From: Acinetobacter calcoaceticus ANC 3811
GTDB taxonomy: Bacteria > Pseudomonadota > Gammaproteobacteria > Pseudomonadales > Moraxellaceae
Direction of reading: 5' to 3'
Assembly: GCF_000399665.1 (NCBI RefSeq)
Contig: NZ_KB976986.1
Location: forward strand, 496,001-560,000
Length of the DNA stretch: 64,000 nt
In this document: positions 8,168 to 17,150 of the stretch, piece after piece
Numbering within the stretch: the first letter of the stretch is position 1
Layout: each line of letters starts with the position of its first letter
The notes under the pieces: model-generated
Seen by the model: the letters and a program-made list of their open reading frames with translations, nothing else
Database searches by the model: none
Told to the model about the DNA's origin: nothing
Program-made: the position numbers and the translations under genes

Positions 8168-9220
8168 ATGCAATTCTTTGACGACTCATTGCACCCAGAA
8201 AATATGGAAAAAGTGGTAATCACGGTTGCGCCGTATGGACCCGAATGGATGCCAGAAGACTTTCCAGAAGATATTCCAGTGACCATGGATGAGCAAATAC
8301 AAAAAGCGGTTGAGTGCTATGAAGCTGGCGCGACGGTGCTGCATTTACATGTCCGTGAGCTTGATGGCAAAGGTTCTAAACGCTTGTCAAAATTTAACGA
8401 GCTTATCGCAGGTGTTCGTGAAGCTGTGCCTGACATGATTATTCAGGTGGGCGGTTCGATTTCATTTGCACCAGAAAGTGAAGGTGAGGCAGCTCTATGG
8501 TTAAGTGATGACACCCGACATATGTTGGCTGAACTCACACCAAAGCCCGATCAGGTTACCGTGGCAATTAACACGACTCAAATGAATATTATGGAATTGC
8601 TCTATCCTGAATATTTAGAAGGGACTTCATTGGCACATCCAGCGACTCAGGCAGCATATGCAGAGATGACTGTGCCAGCAGGACCTGCATGGGTTGCCGA
8701 ACATATTAAACGCTTATGCAAAAACAATATTCAACCGCACTTTCAGTTAACCGGTATGCACGGACTTGAAACCCTAGAACGTATGGTGCGTAAAGGATTG
8801 TACATGGGGCCGTTAAACTTAACTTGGATTGGAATCGGCGGTGGTTTTGATGGTCCAAACCCATTTAATTTCTTTAATTTTATTCATCGCGTACCTGATG
8901 GATGTACTTTGACATCAGAATCTCTTCTCAAAAATGTATTGCCTTTTAACACCATGTCGATGGCAATGGGTTTACATGCCCGTGTGGGTAACGAAGACAC
9001 GATCATTGATCATCACGGACGCCGTTTTTCATCTGTAGAGCAAATTAAGCAAACCGTTCGAATTGCCCATGAACTAGGCCGTGAAATTGCCTCAGGAAAA
9101 GAAGCCCGTGAAATTTATCGTATTGGGGTTCAATACAACAGTATTAAAGAAACCCTAATCGCAAATGGTATGGCACCCAACCGTAAAGCAGGGCAAAAGG
9201 GCGTTCCGCAGCGTAACTAA
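8168..9220 (+). CDS. Beta-keto acid cleavage enzyme (BKACE, DUF849)
   Basis: 350 residues from the ATG at 8168, preceded by AGGAG at 8157-8161; the earlier TTG and the ATG at 8162 are badly spaced. The zinc-binding His59-x-His61 lies in ATVLHLHVRE, and the glycine-rich GIGGGFDGPNPFNFF loop and SMAMGLHARVGNED motif are typical. BKACE enzymes, founded on 3-keto-5-aminohexanoate cleavage enzyme, react a beta-keto acid with acetyl-CoA to give acetoacetate plus a new CoA ester. Substrates vary widely in the family. It follows the dioxygenase by 59 bases, which suggests that oxidation produces the keto acid. Confidence 0.92.
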   Translation: MQFFDDSLHPENMEKVVITVAPYGPEWMPEDFPEDIPVTMDEQIQKAVECYEAGATVLHLHVRELDGKGSKRLSKFNELIAGVREAVPDMIIQVGGSISFAPESEGEAALWLSDDTRHMLAELTPKPDQVTVAINTTQMNIMELLYPEYLEGTSLAHPATQAAYAEMTVPAGPAWVAEHIKRLCKNNIQPHFQLTGMHGLETLERMVRKGLYMGPLNLTWIGIGGGFDGPNPFNFFNFIHRVPDGCTLTSESLLKNVLPFNTMSMAMGLHARVGNEDTIIDHHGRRFSSVEQIKQTVRIAHELGREIASGKEAREIYRIGVQYNSIKETLIANGMAPNRKAGQKGVPQRN

Positions 9221-9226
9221 TGTGAC

Positions 9227-9250
9227 AAGGTCTAACGGAATTTAGACCTT
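9227..9250 (+). terminator. Hairpin after the BKACE gene
   Basis: AAGGTCTA (9227-9234) pairs exactly with TAGACCTT (9243-9250), just after the stop codon. No T-run follows, so it may stabilise or trim the transcript and not end it. Confidence 0.4.
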
Positions 9251-9255
9251 AAATG

Positions 9256-9301
9256 TAGTGCAGCTTATTCGCTTTGTTTTTAAAAGTGCGTTGCTGCACT
9301 A
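9256..9301 (+). promoter_or_regulatory. Second inverted repeat before the MFS gene
   Basis: TAGTGCAGC (9256-9264) and its exact reverse complement GCTGCACTA (9293-9301) flank 28 bases and end 36 bases before the transporter ATG. It could be an operator for an internal promoter or an RNA processing site. Confidence 0.4.
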
Positions 9302-9337
9302 GCTAAATAGAAATTATAAAAAATACAAGGAGGTCGT

Positions 9338-10687
9338 ATGAATGCACATCAGTATTCAGATCAGATGAGCGATGTTGATACGTCAATCAGTATACCTCGT
9401 CGTTATGCGTGGCTTGTTTTTGCTTTGACATTTGGTTTACTCATTTCAGATTACATGTCACGGCAAGTCTTAAATGCAGTTTTTCCTTTACTTAAAAGTG
9501 AGTGGTTACTCAGTGACAGTCAACTAGGTTTGCTCAGTGGCATTGTCGCGCTAATGGTGGGTTTATTGACTCTGCCGTTGTCTTTAATGGCAGACCGTTT
9601 TGGGCGAGTGAAAAGCTTGGCCATTATGGCGGTTTTATGGAGTTTGGCGACTCTAGGATGTGCACTGGCTGAAAATTATGAGCAAATGTTTATTGCTCGT
9701 TTTATGGTTGGTGTGGGTGAAGCTGCTTATGGCAGCGTGGGAATCGCGGTGGTTGTGGCTGTTTTTCCACGAGAAATGCGTGCAACACTCGCCAGTGCTT
9801 TTATGGCGGGTGGCGTATTTGGCTCGTTTTTGGGTGTGGCTTTAGGTGGTGTACTCGCACAGCATTTCGGTTGGCGTTGGGCATTTGGAGGAATTGCTTT
9901 ATTTGGTCTTATTTTGGCTTTTCTATATCCAATTTTAGTGAAAGAAAACAGAATAAACGCAGCACCTCAAAATAAAAGTCGTAGTAAAACTCAGCACATT
10001 AAAAGCCCTTTAAAAACTTTATATTCAAGTCGTTCAGTCATTGCCACTTACATTGGTAGTGGTCTGCAATTATTTGTTGGTGGCACAGTGATTGTCTGGA
10101 TGCCGAGTTATCTCAATCGCTATTACGGCATGAGTACTGACAAAGCAGGTGTGATGGCAGCGGTCATTTTGCTATGTAGTGCAGTAGGCACAATTCTATG
10201 CGGGATGTTGTGTGATTATTTGGGCCGTAACTGTCCAGATCGCAAGGTCACTTTAGCGATTACATACTGCTTGCTCGGTTGTGTTCTTTTATTAATTGCT
10301 TTTGCTGTGCCTGCGGGACGTAACCAGTTACTTCTCATTTGTCTCGGAATGTTTATTGCATTAGGAACCAATGGGCCATCTAGTGCCATGGTGGCCAATC
10401 TCACACATAACTCAGTTCATGGTTCTGCATTTGCAACACTCACCTTAGCTAACAATTTTCTTGGTTTAGCGCTTGGTCCTTTAGTGGTTGGCAAAGTATC
10501 TGATGTGATTGGGTTACATAGCGCATTTCAACTCATGCCATTAGTCAGTATTGCAGCTGCAGCCGTATTTTTTTATGCCAAACGCCATTATCACAAAGAT
10601 ATCTCACACTTTGAGCAGCAAGGAATAACTGAGCTTAAAAATCATTCAGGCAACCAAATACAAAAATGCGGGATGAATAACAAATGA
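9338..10687 (+). CDS. Major facilitator superfamily transporter (anion/aromatic acid type)
   Basis: 449 residues with about twelve hydrophobic segments and a cytoplasmic charged loop near 205-225. The DRFGRVKSL sequence after helix 2 and the MARFMVGVGEAAYG-like helix 4 region match MFS organic-acid symporters. AAGGAGG lies just before the ATG. It sits inside the catabolic operon and is probably the importer of the pathway substrate. Its stop codon overlaps the next start as ATGA, which implies translational coupling to the DsbA-like gene. Confidence 0.9.
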   Translation: MNAHQYSDQMSDVDTSISIPRRYAWLVFALTFGLLISDYMSRQVLNAVFPLLKSEWLLSDSQLGLLSGIVALMVGLLTLPLSLMADRFGRVKSLAIMAVLWSLATLGCALAENYEQMFIARFMVGVGEAAYGSVGIAVVVAVFPREMRATLASAFMAGGVFGSFLGVALGGVLAQHFGWRWAFGGIALFGLILAFLYPILVKENRINAAPQNKSRSKTQHIKSPLKTLYSSRSVIATYIGSGLQLFVGGTVIVWMPSYLNRYYGMSTDKAGVMAAVILLCSAVGTILCGMLCDYLGRNCPDRKVTLAITYCLLGCVLLLIAFAVPAGRNQLLLICLGMFIALGTNGPSSAMVANLTHNSVHGSAFATLTLANNFLGLALGPLVVGKVSDVIGLHSAFQLMPLVSIAAAAVFFYAKRHYHKDISHFEQQGITELKNHSGNQIQKCGMNNK

Positions 10688-11340
10688 TGATTCTGCAATT
10701 ACACATTGATGTATTTTTTGACTTTATTTGTCCTTGGTGTTTGATCGGAAAACGTCAGTTACTGATCGCTATAAATAGATTTTATCAGCTTCACCCCAAA
10801 GTCAAAGTTGTCGTGCACTGGCGAGGTGTTCAGCTCATACCAGACTTGGCAATTGAAGGGGTACCTTTTCAAACGTTTTATTTGAAACGGTTAGGTAGCT
10901 TGACAGCAGTTCGGATGAGACAAGAACAGGTCAATAAAGTTGTATATAAAGTTGGGCTTAAGATCGATTTTGAACAGATTAAACGGATGCCAAATACGGC
11001 CAAAGCTCATCGCATATTTGATAAAGCTTTAAAAATAGGGACTCCTGAGCAGTGCAATGCATTGTTAGAACAACTCTTTGCTGCATATTTTTATGATGGG
11101 TTAGACATCGGAAATACCACTACTTTATACAAAATTGCGAAACGTTGTGGCTTCTCACCTGAGCTTATCAAAGATTTATTTATTCAAGATCATCAAGATT
11201 TTATCTCTGCAAGTACAGGAGGTAATGGCGTGCCTTACTTTATTTTTGATCGGTCTTCTGCCTTAGTGGGAGCGCAATCAGCAGATGCACTTTATCAAGC
11301 GATGCAAGAGGCCATGCTGGCACAAGGAGAGTTGATATGA
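10684..11340 (+). CDS. DsbA-family oxidoreductase (FrnE / 2-hydroxychromene-2-carboxylate isomerase-like)
   Basis: 218 residues without a signal peptide, so cytoplasmic. The thioredoxin-type CPWC motif is Cys16-Pro-Trp-Cys19 right after the first strand, followed by a helical insert and the cis-Pro region GGNGVPYFIF (about 179-188). FrnE-like proteins are thiol oxidoreductases or isomerases often found in aromatic and polyketide clusters. Four-base ATGA overlaps with both neighbours (10684-10687 and 11337-11340) place it firmly in the operon. A glutathione-dependent isomerisation is possible, but the intact CxxC favours a redox role. Confidence 0.85.
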   Translation: MMILQLHIDVFFDFICPWCLIGKRQLLIAINRFYQLHPKVKVVVHWRGVQLIPDLAIEGVPFQTFYLKRLGSLTAVRMRQEQVNKVVYKVGLKIDFEQIKRMPNTAKAHRIFDKALKIGTPEQCNALLEQLFAAYFYDGLDIGNTTTLYKIAKRCGFSPELIKDLFIQDHQDFISASTGGNGVPYFIFDRSSALVGAQSADALYQAMQEAMLAQGELI

Positions 11341-11663
11341 CCAACCGATTTGAAGTGCCTTTTGAAAAAATTCCCAATTCAGGTGAGCGGGCTTTTTTTA
11401 AGATTGGAGATAAAACTCTCGCACTATTTAACATTGCGACTCGGTTCTATGCGATTGATGACAGCTGTCCTCATCAGGGCGCATCGCTATTTAGTGGACG
11501 TCTAGAAGGACGAGTGATTCAGTGTTGTGCCCATGGTCTACGCTTTGATTTAGCAAATGGCTGTTTAGTTAATTCTTCTCAGCTCAAAGTTGCAACCTAT
11601 CCCGTAGAAGTGATCGAGGACAAGGTATTTATTGTGATGGGTTGTGGGGAAAATCATGAGTAG
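11337..11663 (+). CDS. Rieske [2Fe-2S] ferredoxin
   Basis: 108 residues, a single Rieske domain. The cluster ligands are Cys44-x-His46 (SCPHQGA) and Cys63-x2-His66 (CCAHGLRFD). Such stand-alone Rieske proteins pass electrons to oxygenases or reductases in the cytoplasm. No Rieske oxygenase alpha subunit or ferredoxin reductase is in the window, so its partner is unclear; the TauD-type enzyme does not normally need one. It overlaps the upstream gene by four bases and the downstream exporter start by eight. Confidence 0.92.
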   Translation: MTNRFEVPFEKIPNSGERAFFKIGDKTLALFNIATRFYAIDDSCPHQGASLFSGRLEGRVIQCCAHGLRFDLANGCLVNSSQLKVATYPVEVIEDKVFIVMGCGENHE

Positions 11664-12666
11664 TTTAGTTTTGAAAAATTTTTCCCAGCGTACAAGAGAA
11701 TTAGCACCAGGCTTTGTGGTCAGTTCGGTCGTTGCTGCGGCTGCCTGTTTTTTATCAGAGCACTATGGTGCGCCAGTTATGCTATTTGCGCTACTGCTCG
11801 GCATGAGCGTGAATTTTTTAGCGACTGAAAGTAAATGTAAGGTAGGTATTGAGTTTACTGCACGTAGTGTGCTCAGAATGGGCATCGCGTTACTCGGCAT
11901 GCGTATTACTTTAGGGCAAATTACCGCACTAGGTTGGCAACCTGTTGCGTTAGTTGTCACTTTAGTTATTGTCACAATCGCCGTTTCTGTTATTGCCGCT
12001 AAAATCTTAGGCTTCCAAAAGCTATTTGGCATGCTCACTGGTGGATCAACGGCAATCTGCGGTGCCTCAGCCGCATTGGCGCTATCCGCTGCTTTTCCAA
12101 ATCATCCGCAAAAAGAAAAAGCGACTTTGTTTACCGTGATTGGCGTGTCGGCACTTTCAACATTTGCAATGATTGTCTATCCTATGATCGCGAAGTGGCT
12201 AGAGTTATCGCCACAAGCTGCTGGTGTGTTTCTTGGTGCTACGATTCACGATGTAGCGCAAGTGGTCGGCGCTGGTTATAGCATGTCTACCCAAACAGGT
12301 GATACGGCGACTGTAGTTAAACTCATGCGTGTGGCAATGCTGCTTCCAGTGATTGTTTGTGCAGCCATGATTACCCGTATGCAAGGAGCAGATTCAACTG
12401 GGGAACGACCGCCATTACTGCCTTGGTTTGCGGTTGGCTTTTTAATACTGGCTGGTATTAACAGTACAGGATGGGTGCCAACGATGGTTCAAAATGGAAT
12501 TAATGACTTATCACGCTGGTTTTTAGTCATCGCAATTAGTGCTTTAGGGATGAAAACTCAGTTAAAAGAATTAGCATCTGTCGGCATTAAACCAATTCTT
12601 TTAATGATCGGCGAAAGCATCTTTTTAGTGGTATTGGTTCTTGGACTTATGCGCTTGTGGTTTTAA
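11656..12666 (+). CDS. YeiH/UPF0324-family putative sulfate/sulfite exporter
   Basis: 336 residues from the ATG at 11656, chosen over a GTG at 11644 because a GGGGA ribosome site lies between them. About ten membrane helices, with the family hallmarks LLGMRITLGQI, GGSTAICGASAA and GATIHDVAQVVGAGYS. UPF0324 proteins are annotated as sulfate exporters and occur in organosulfonate degradation operons. Last gene of the run; its start overlaps the Rieske stop by eight bases. The presence of a family linked to sulfite/sulfate efflux next to a TauD-type dioxygenase is the main hint about the pathway. Confidence 0.88.
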   Translation: MSSLVLKNFSQRTRELAPGFVVSSVVAAAACFLSEHYGAPVMLFALLLGMSVNFLATESKCKVGIEFTARSVLRMGIALLGMRITLGQITALGWQPVALVVTLVIVTIAVSVIAAKILGFQKLFGMLTGGSTAICGASAALALSAAFPNHPQKEKATLFTVIGVSALSTFAMIVYPMIAKWLELSPQAAGVFLGATIHDVAQVVGAGYSMSTQTGDTATVVKLMRVAMLLPVIVCAAMITRMQGADSTGERPPLLPWFAVGFLILAGINSTGWVPTMVQNGINDLSRWFLVIAISALGMKTQLKELASVGIKPILLMIGESIFLVVLVLGLMRLWF

Positions 12667-12686
12667 TTTTAAAAAATTAAATTTTT

Positions 12687-12719
12687 AAGGAAGTTCTGGA
12701 ATAGTTCTCCAGCTTCCTT
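12687..12719. terminator. Hairpin between convergent exporter and AraC genes
   Basis: AAGGAAG (12687-12693) pairs with CTTCCTT (12713-12719), and CTGGA/TCCAG extends the stem inward. A-rich and T-rich flanks on both sides fit a bidirectional terminator. Confidence 0.6.
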
Positions 12720-12759
12720 ATATTTTAAATGACTTCGTTTCGCTTCAAATAAAGAGAAA

Positions 12760-13770
12760 TTAATTGAGCAGAGCTTTATTGTGACTACGCCACATATTCG
12801 GTGACATACCAAATTGGCTAATGAACCAACGCGTAAAAGAACTTGGCATTGAGTAACCTAAAATATCAGACACTTGAGCAAGTGAATAATTTAGATTTTT
12901 TAAATAACGAAATACGAGATCTTTGCGTACTTCATTCATTAAATCACTAAAACTCGTCTGAGCTTCTTCTAATCGACGCTGCAAGGTCCGAACATGAATA
13001 CCATGGGTTTGAGCAACTTGATCAATTGTAGCGCGGCCCATTGGCAAAAGAAGATAAATACTTTTACGAATATCAAAAATCATGGTCGATTCATTGCTAT
13101 TCTGCAAAATATCTAAATAACGTTGCGCATGGTTGGCCATCGCCAAATTTGCTTGAGGGTTTGTTGTATCAAGTTCGGCCACCGTACAAACAATACCATT
13201 AAAGTCACTACCGAACTCGAGCGCACAGCCAAAAATCCGCCGATGCAAAGTTAAATCACTAGGCGGGTTATGAGTGAAGTGTACACTTAACGGCCGCCAT
13301 TTTTGCATCATGAGTGCCGCACAAAAACGATGGGTGATTCCTAATGCAAGTTCTGTGGCTTGACGGCTATACCCACAAGTTGTGGTTATAACTTCTTCTC
13401 GAATAACAACCGTATCATCAACTTCTTCAATATATATTTCAAGTGAGTTATTGAGTAAGTTTCTATAACGAACAATCGTTTGTAAGGCATCTCGTAAAGT
13501 GTGCTGATAATTTAACAAAAGGCTAATTTCACCAAAATCTGCAATTTCGCGTTGCTCTGCCATATGTAAACCGAAAACATCGCAACTACTCATTTGGGCT
13601 GAGTCTTCAAGCAAGGTAATGGCTTTATCTACAGGAATGCGTTGTTTAAGATCATTCAATTGAGTTTGGCTAAGCCCAACACGTGATAATAAATGGTAGG
13701 GGTTTAGATCTAATTGTTGAGCAACTGCCAAATAATTTTTTAAAGAGGCCGTATGCGCAAGAGGTACCAT
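12760..13770 (-). CDS. AraC-family transcriptional regulator (OruR-type N-terminal domain)
   Basis: 336 residues. The N-terminal two thirds match the ligand-sensing domain seen in OruR-like regulators (LNPYHLLSRVGLSQTQL near the start, DFGEISLLLNYQHTLRDAL in the middle). The C-terminal helix-turn-helix pair lies at about 235-330, with ATIDQVAQTHGIHVRTLQRRLE and the second motif YSLAQVSDILGYSMPSSFTRWF. AAGGAGA precedes the ATG. It is convergent with the catabolic operon and divergent from the hydrolase at 14062, so it could control either set. Control of the operon would be typical of AraC regulators but is inferred only. Confidence 0.88.
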   Translation of the reverse strand: MVPLAHTASLKNYLAVAQQLDLNPYHLLSRVGLSQTQLNDLKQRIPVDKAITLLEDSAQMSSCDVFGLHMAEQREIADFGEISLLLNYQHTLRDALQTIVRYRNLLNNSLEIYIEEVDDTVVIREEVITTTCGYSRQATELALGITHRFCAALMMQKWRPLSVHFTHNPPSDLTLHRRIFGCALEFGSDFNGIVCTVAELDTTNPQANLAMANHAQRYLDILQNSNESTMIFDIRKSIYLLLPMGRATIDQVAQTHGIHVRTLQRRLEEAQTSFSDLMNEVRKDLVFRYLKNLNYSLAQVSDILGYSMPSSFTRWFISQFGMSPNMWRSHNKALLN

Positions 13771-14061
13771 TTTATTATCTCCTTGTTCTTAATCAGCCAT
13801 ATTCCTTATGGCTCATCTTTACTTATAACCAAAATATACACATTACAAAAGCTTTTATTTAAGAGCTTAATTGTTAAGTACGCTTAATGTGAAACTTCTT
13901 GTTTTGACTTAGTTGTAATTACAAAAATTATTTTAATGAATTTAAAAAATTTTAAAAAGATGTGTCGTCAAATGAAAAGTCCGTGACGCCTTATGTACAC
14001 CATTAACTGAAATGAGCCTTTATTGTGAGTGGAGTTTTATAAAAATTCTTATGCATCCTAG
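13771..14061. promoter_or_regulatory. Divergent intergenic region, AraC regulator / hydrolase
   Basis: 291 bases without a gene, AT-rich. It contains the short palindrome TTAAGTACGCTTAA at 13874-13887, which could be a regulator site. No clear promoter could be fixed by eye. Confidence 0.35.
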
Positions 14062-14667
14062 ATGGCAAAGTTCACAGGCGTCAAAATGGAAAAAATACAA
14101 ACCAGAGCAACAATTTTAATTATTCCGGGGTTACGCGACCACGTTCCCGAGCATTGGCAAACGATTTTAGAGACAAGGCTAGCGAAGGTTCGCTCTGTAC
14201 CACCTGTACAAACCAATAAACTCAATTGTGAAAATAGAGTTGCTGCCATACAAGCACAACTCGAAAAAATAAACGGGCCTGTCATTTTGGTTGCACACAG
14301 CGCGGGTGTTCTGATGACTATACACTGGGCTGCCAAACATCAAAGACCAATTCAAGGTGCTCTACTTGTTGCTCCTCCTGATTTAAACAAAAGTTGGCCT
14401 GAAAATTATCCTAGTCCAACTGTACTTCATCAAGAAGGATGGAGTCCTTTACCAGATCAAACACTACCTTTCCCCAGCATTTTGGTTGCAAGTACCAATG
14501 ACCATTTAGCTCGCTATGAAGCTGTAAGTGAAATGGCAAAAAAGTGGAGTAGCCAACTCGTAAATTTAGGTGAAGTGGGACATTTAAACCCTGCATCAGG
14601 CTTTGGCTATTGGCCTTTAGCTGAACAATTCATTCAACAGTTAGATCAGGTGGAACAACCTGCGTAG
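14062..14667 (+). CDS. RBBP9/YdeN-family alpha/beta hydrolase
   Basis: 201 residues, the normal size for the family. The opening strand ILIIPGLRDHVPEHWQ is diagnostic. The catalytic triad can be placed as Ser80 in VAHSAGV, an Asp in STNDHLARY near 148 and His in GEVGHLNP near 172. The family are cytoplasmic serine hydrolases of unknown substrate. The start is uncertain: the ATG at 14062 lacks a good ribosome site, and the in-frame ATG at 14086 with a nearby AGG is an alternative. It is divergent from the AraC regulator and 99 bases before the DUF1302 gene. Confidence 0.85.
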   Translation: MAKFTGVKMEKIQTRATILIIPGLRDHVPEHWQTILETRLAKVRSVPPVQTNKLNCENRVAAIQAQLEKINGPVILVAHSAGVLMTIHWAAKHQRPIQGALLVAPPDLNKSWPENYPSPTVLHQEGWSPLPDQTLPFPSILVASTNDHLARYEAVSEMAKKWSSQLVNLGEVGHLNPASGFGYWPLAEQFIQQLDQVEQPA

Positions 14668-14766
14668 TACGAAAAAACATCTGCTTATATAAACCATTTA
14701 AAAGCCAATGGATGGCTTTGAGTAATAAGCAATAAATAAGAAAAATCATATTTATAGGGAGATAAT

Positions 14767-16599
14767 ATGATGAGGCATTACGTATATTTAAATCAAACAA
14801 ACCAACATATTTTATATATTCAAAAAATAGGCATTTCATTAAGTCTGATTTTATTTATGTCTAAAGCGAATGCAGCTAGTTTTGATATTGATAAAGATTG
14901 GAAGTTCGATACAAAAACGACATTAAGCTTAGGTGCTAGTTGGAGTACACAAGATCCATCCGTTTCATTACTTTATCGGCCTGATGCAAACAAAATTGGT
15001 AAACAAGGCTCAAGCATTGATGTGAATGGTGATGATGGGCGCATGAATTTTAGTAAATATGATGCCATTTCACAGATCATTAGAGGCATAACAGAAGTTA
15101 AGCTAAATGGAAAACAGCAGGGTGCGGTCATCAGTACTAAATACTGGTATGACCATGCCTATGAGAAAGGACAAGGAAACTTTAAACCCTTTAATGATTC
15201 AGCGTGGCCAAGGCTCGCAAAGTTCAAAGGAATTGATTTATGGAATGCCTATATATGGAAAGATTTTGAACTTAACGATGGACGAACCATAAATTTAAAA
15301 TTAGGCAAACAGACTTTAAATTGGGGGAAATCTCAGTTTTTCCAAAACGGTTTAAATTCGGTGAGTGCATTTGATTTTGCTGCAATTAACCGACCGGCTG
15401 CTGATGCAAAAGAAAGAATCATTCCAACCGAAATGTTTTCATTCGACACAAGCATTAATAAAAATTTGAAAATAGAAGGGTTCTATCAATTTAAATTTAG
15501 ACCTTCAGTTGTTGATGGTAACGGAACTTTCTTTGAGATTTCAGACTTTGTGCCCGAAAATGCAGGTCCAGTTCTGATTGCTGGAGGTGGAGATAAATTA
15601 TCTGATACGGCAGTGCGTTTAGGTAGTTATATTCCACGTGCAGAAAGTAGAAAAGCAAAGGACAATGGCCAATATGGTCTTGCTTTAAAACAGACTTTAC
15701 CAAGTTTAAATAATGCTGAGTTAGGTATTTACTATGCGAATTATCATAGTCGCAATGCAAACTTTGATGGCACAGCTGTAACAGCACGGGGGCCAGAGCA
15801 CTTTAATACCGCAAGTTATTTTTCTATTTATCCTGAAAATATCAAAATGTTTGGATTAAGTCTGGCTGGTAAAGTTGGCACAACAACAGTTTTTAGTGAA
15901 TTAACACACAAGCCCAATCAACCTTTGCAATTAAACGGTACCGACATTGTCTATGCTCAAGTGTTATCGGAAGGCACACCATTTGCACCGCCGGGGGAAA
16001 CTGTTCAATTAGGTCAATATATTCAAGGTTATGTACGCTTACCTGTAACACAATTTTCGGTCGGAGCAACTGACAGTATATTCAATATTTTGGGCGCGAA
16101 TTCGCTGACATGGTCTACAGAGTTTGCCTTAAATCATATCGCAGATATTGGTAATCATAGAATAGGTCGGACAGGAGCATTTGGTCGTAGTGAGCTTTCA
16201 ACAGGTGCTTATAATCCAGAGACAGGAGCATTTAAATGTACGCCGTATGGTACAGCCCATCTTACAAATGCAGAAATAGACAATTTAAATGAACGTTTTT
16301 GTAATAAAAATGGATTTTTTAATGAATGGTCATTTGGGTACCGATTACGTGGCACATTAACTTATCAAGATATTTTACCTTCTACAGTGATTACTCCAAG
16401 TCTTAGTTTTCGACATGACGTTTATGGTTTTAGTCAAAACTTTCAAGAAGGGCAAATGAGTGTAAGTGCAGCGTTATCTATGACTTATCAGCAAAAATAT
16501 ACAACTGAGATTGCCTATAATAACTTTTTTGGTTCTAATGAGTTTAGTACTATAGATGATCGAGATTTTATATCTTTAACATTTAAAGCTAATTTTTAG
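14767..16599 (+). CDS. DUF1302 outer-membrane protein
   Basis: 610 residues. AGGGAGA precedes the ATG. An extended N-terminus of about 20 residues precedes a hydrophobic signal core (IGISLSLILFMS), with cleavage probably after ANA near residue 37. The mature protein is rich in alternating aromatic/polar strands and ends in LTFKANF with a terminal Phe, as expected for an outer-membrane barrel. LKLGKQTLNWGKSQFFQNGLNS and the AGPVLIAGGGD region are typical of DUF1302. Family members are common near lipid, steroid and aromatic degradation genes and may serve uptake or attachment of hydrophobic substrates. Confidence 0.87.
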   Translation: MMRHYVYLNQTNQHILYIQKIGISLSLILFMSKANAASFDIDKDWKFDTKTTLSLGASWSTQDPSVSLLYRPDANKIGKQGSSIDVNGDDGRMNFSKYDAISQIIRGITEVKLNGKQQGAVISTKYWYDHAYEKGQGNFKPFNDSAWPRLAKFKGIDLWNAYIWKDFELNDGRTINLKLGKQTLNWGKSQFFQNGLNSVSAFDFAAINRPAADAKERIIPTEMFSFDTSINKNLKIEGFYQFKFRPSVVDGNGTFFEISDFVPENAGPVLIAGGGDKLSDTAVRLGSYIPRAESRKAKDNGQYGLALKQTLPSLNNAELGIYYANYHSRNANFDGTAVTARGPEHFNTASYFSIYPENIKMFGLSLAGKVGTTTVFSELTHKPNQPLQLNGTDIVYAQVLSEGTPFAPPGETVQLGQYIQGYVRLPVTQFSVGATDSIFNILGANSLTWSTEFALNHIADIGNHRIGRTGAFGRSELSTGAYNPETGAFKCTPYGTAHLTNAEIDNLNERFCNKNGFFNEWSFGYRLRGTLTYQDILPSTVITPSLSFRHDVYGFSQNFQEGQMSVSAALSMTYQQKYTTEIAYNNFFGSNEFSTIDDRDFISLTFKANF

Positions 16600-16669
16600 T
16601 TCAATTATTTTCTTAAAAAAATTATAGAAAGACCCGTTATAAATGAAATTTTAGAATGGAGAATAACTT

Positions 16670-17080
16670 TTGAAATTTAGATCAAAAATTGATTGGTGGC
16701 TTTTATTAATATTTATTGTTATCACTGCCAATATCCTTATGAAAATTTATGAAGCAAATCATCATTATTCTTTAGCTTCAAATTTTCCGCATCTCATTAT
16801 TTATAGTTTAATTATTTTTGTCATTTGGCTTCCAATTTTTAACACTTATTACGTAGTAGAAAACGACACATTAATTATTAAGAGCTTGGTATTTCGATGG
16901 AAAATTAATATTAATGATATTATTCAAATAGAGCCTACTCATAATCCACTTTCATCTCCAGCGCTCTCATTAGATCGACTCAAAATTTATTATATGAAAA
17001 ATGGAGAAGTCGCATCAGTGATGATTTCGCCAAAAGATAAAGAAGGTTTTTTTCAAGCCATAAACAAAAGACTCCATTAA
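16670..17080 (+). CDS. Small bacterial PH-domain membrane protein
   Basis: 136 residues. The start is a TTG at 16670, supported by GGAG at 16658-16661 with eight-base spacing; no closer ATG fits. Two membrane helices (about 10-27 and 41-60) precede a bacterial PH-like domain with YYVVENDTLIIKSLVFRWKININDIIQIEPT. Function unknown; such proteins are often membrane-anchored and linked to envelope stress. It lies 70 bases after the DUF1302 gene. Confidence 0.75.
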   Translation: MKFRSKIDWWLLLIFIVITANILMKIYEANHHYSLASNFPHLIIYSLIIFVIWLPIFNTYYVVENDTLIIKSLVFRWKININDIIQIEPTHNPLSSPALSLDRLKIYYMKNGEVASVMISPKDKEGFFQAINKRLH

Positions 17081-17150
17081 AGTTGCTTGTTTAATTGCGA
17101 ACATAAATTACGCTATTTCCATGACGACAAAAAATAAATGGAGATAAACC

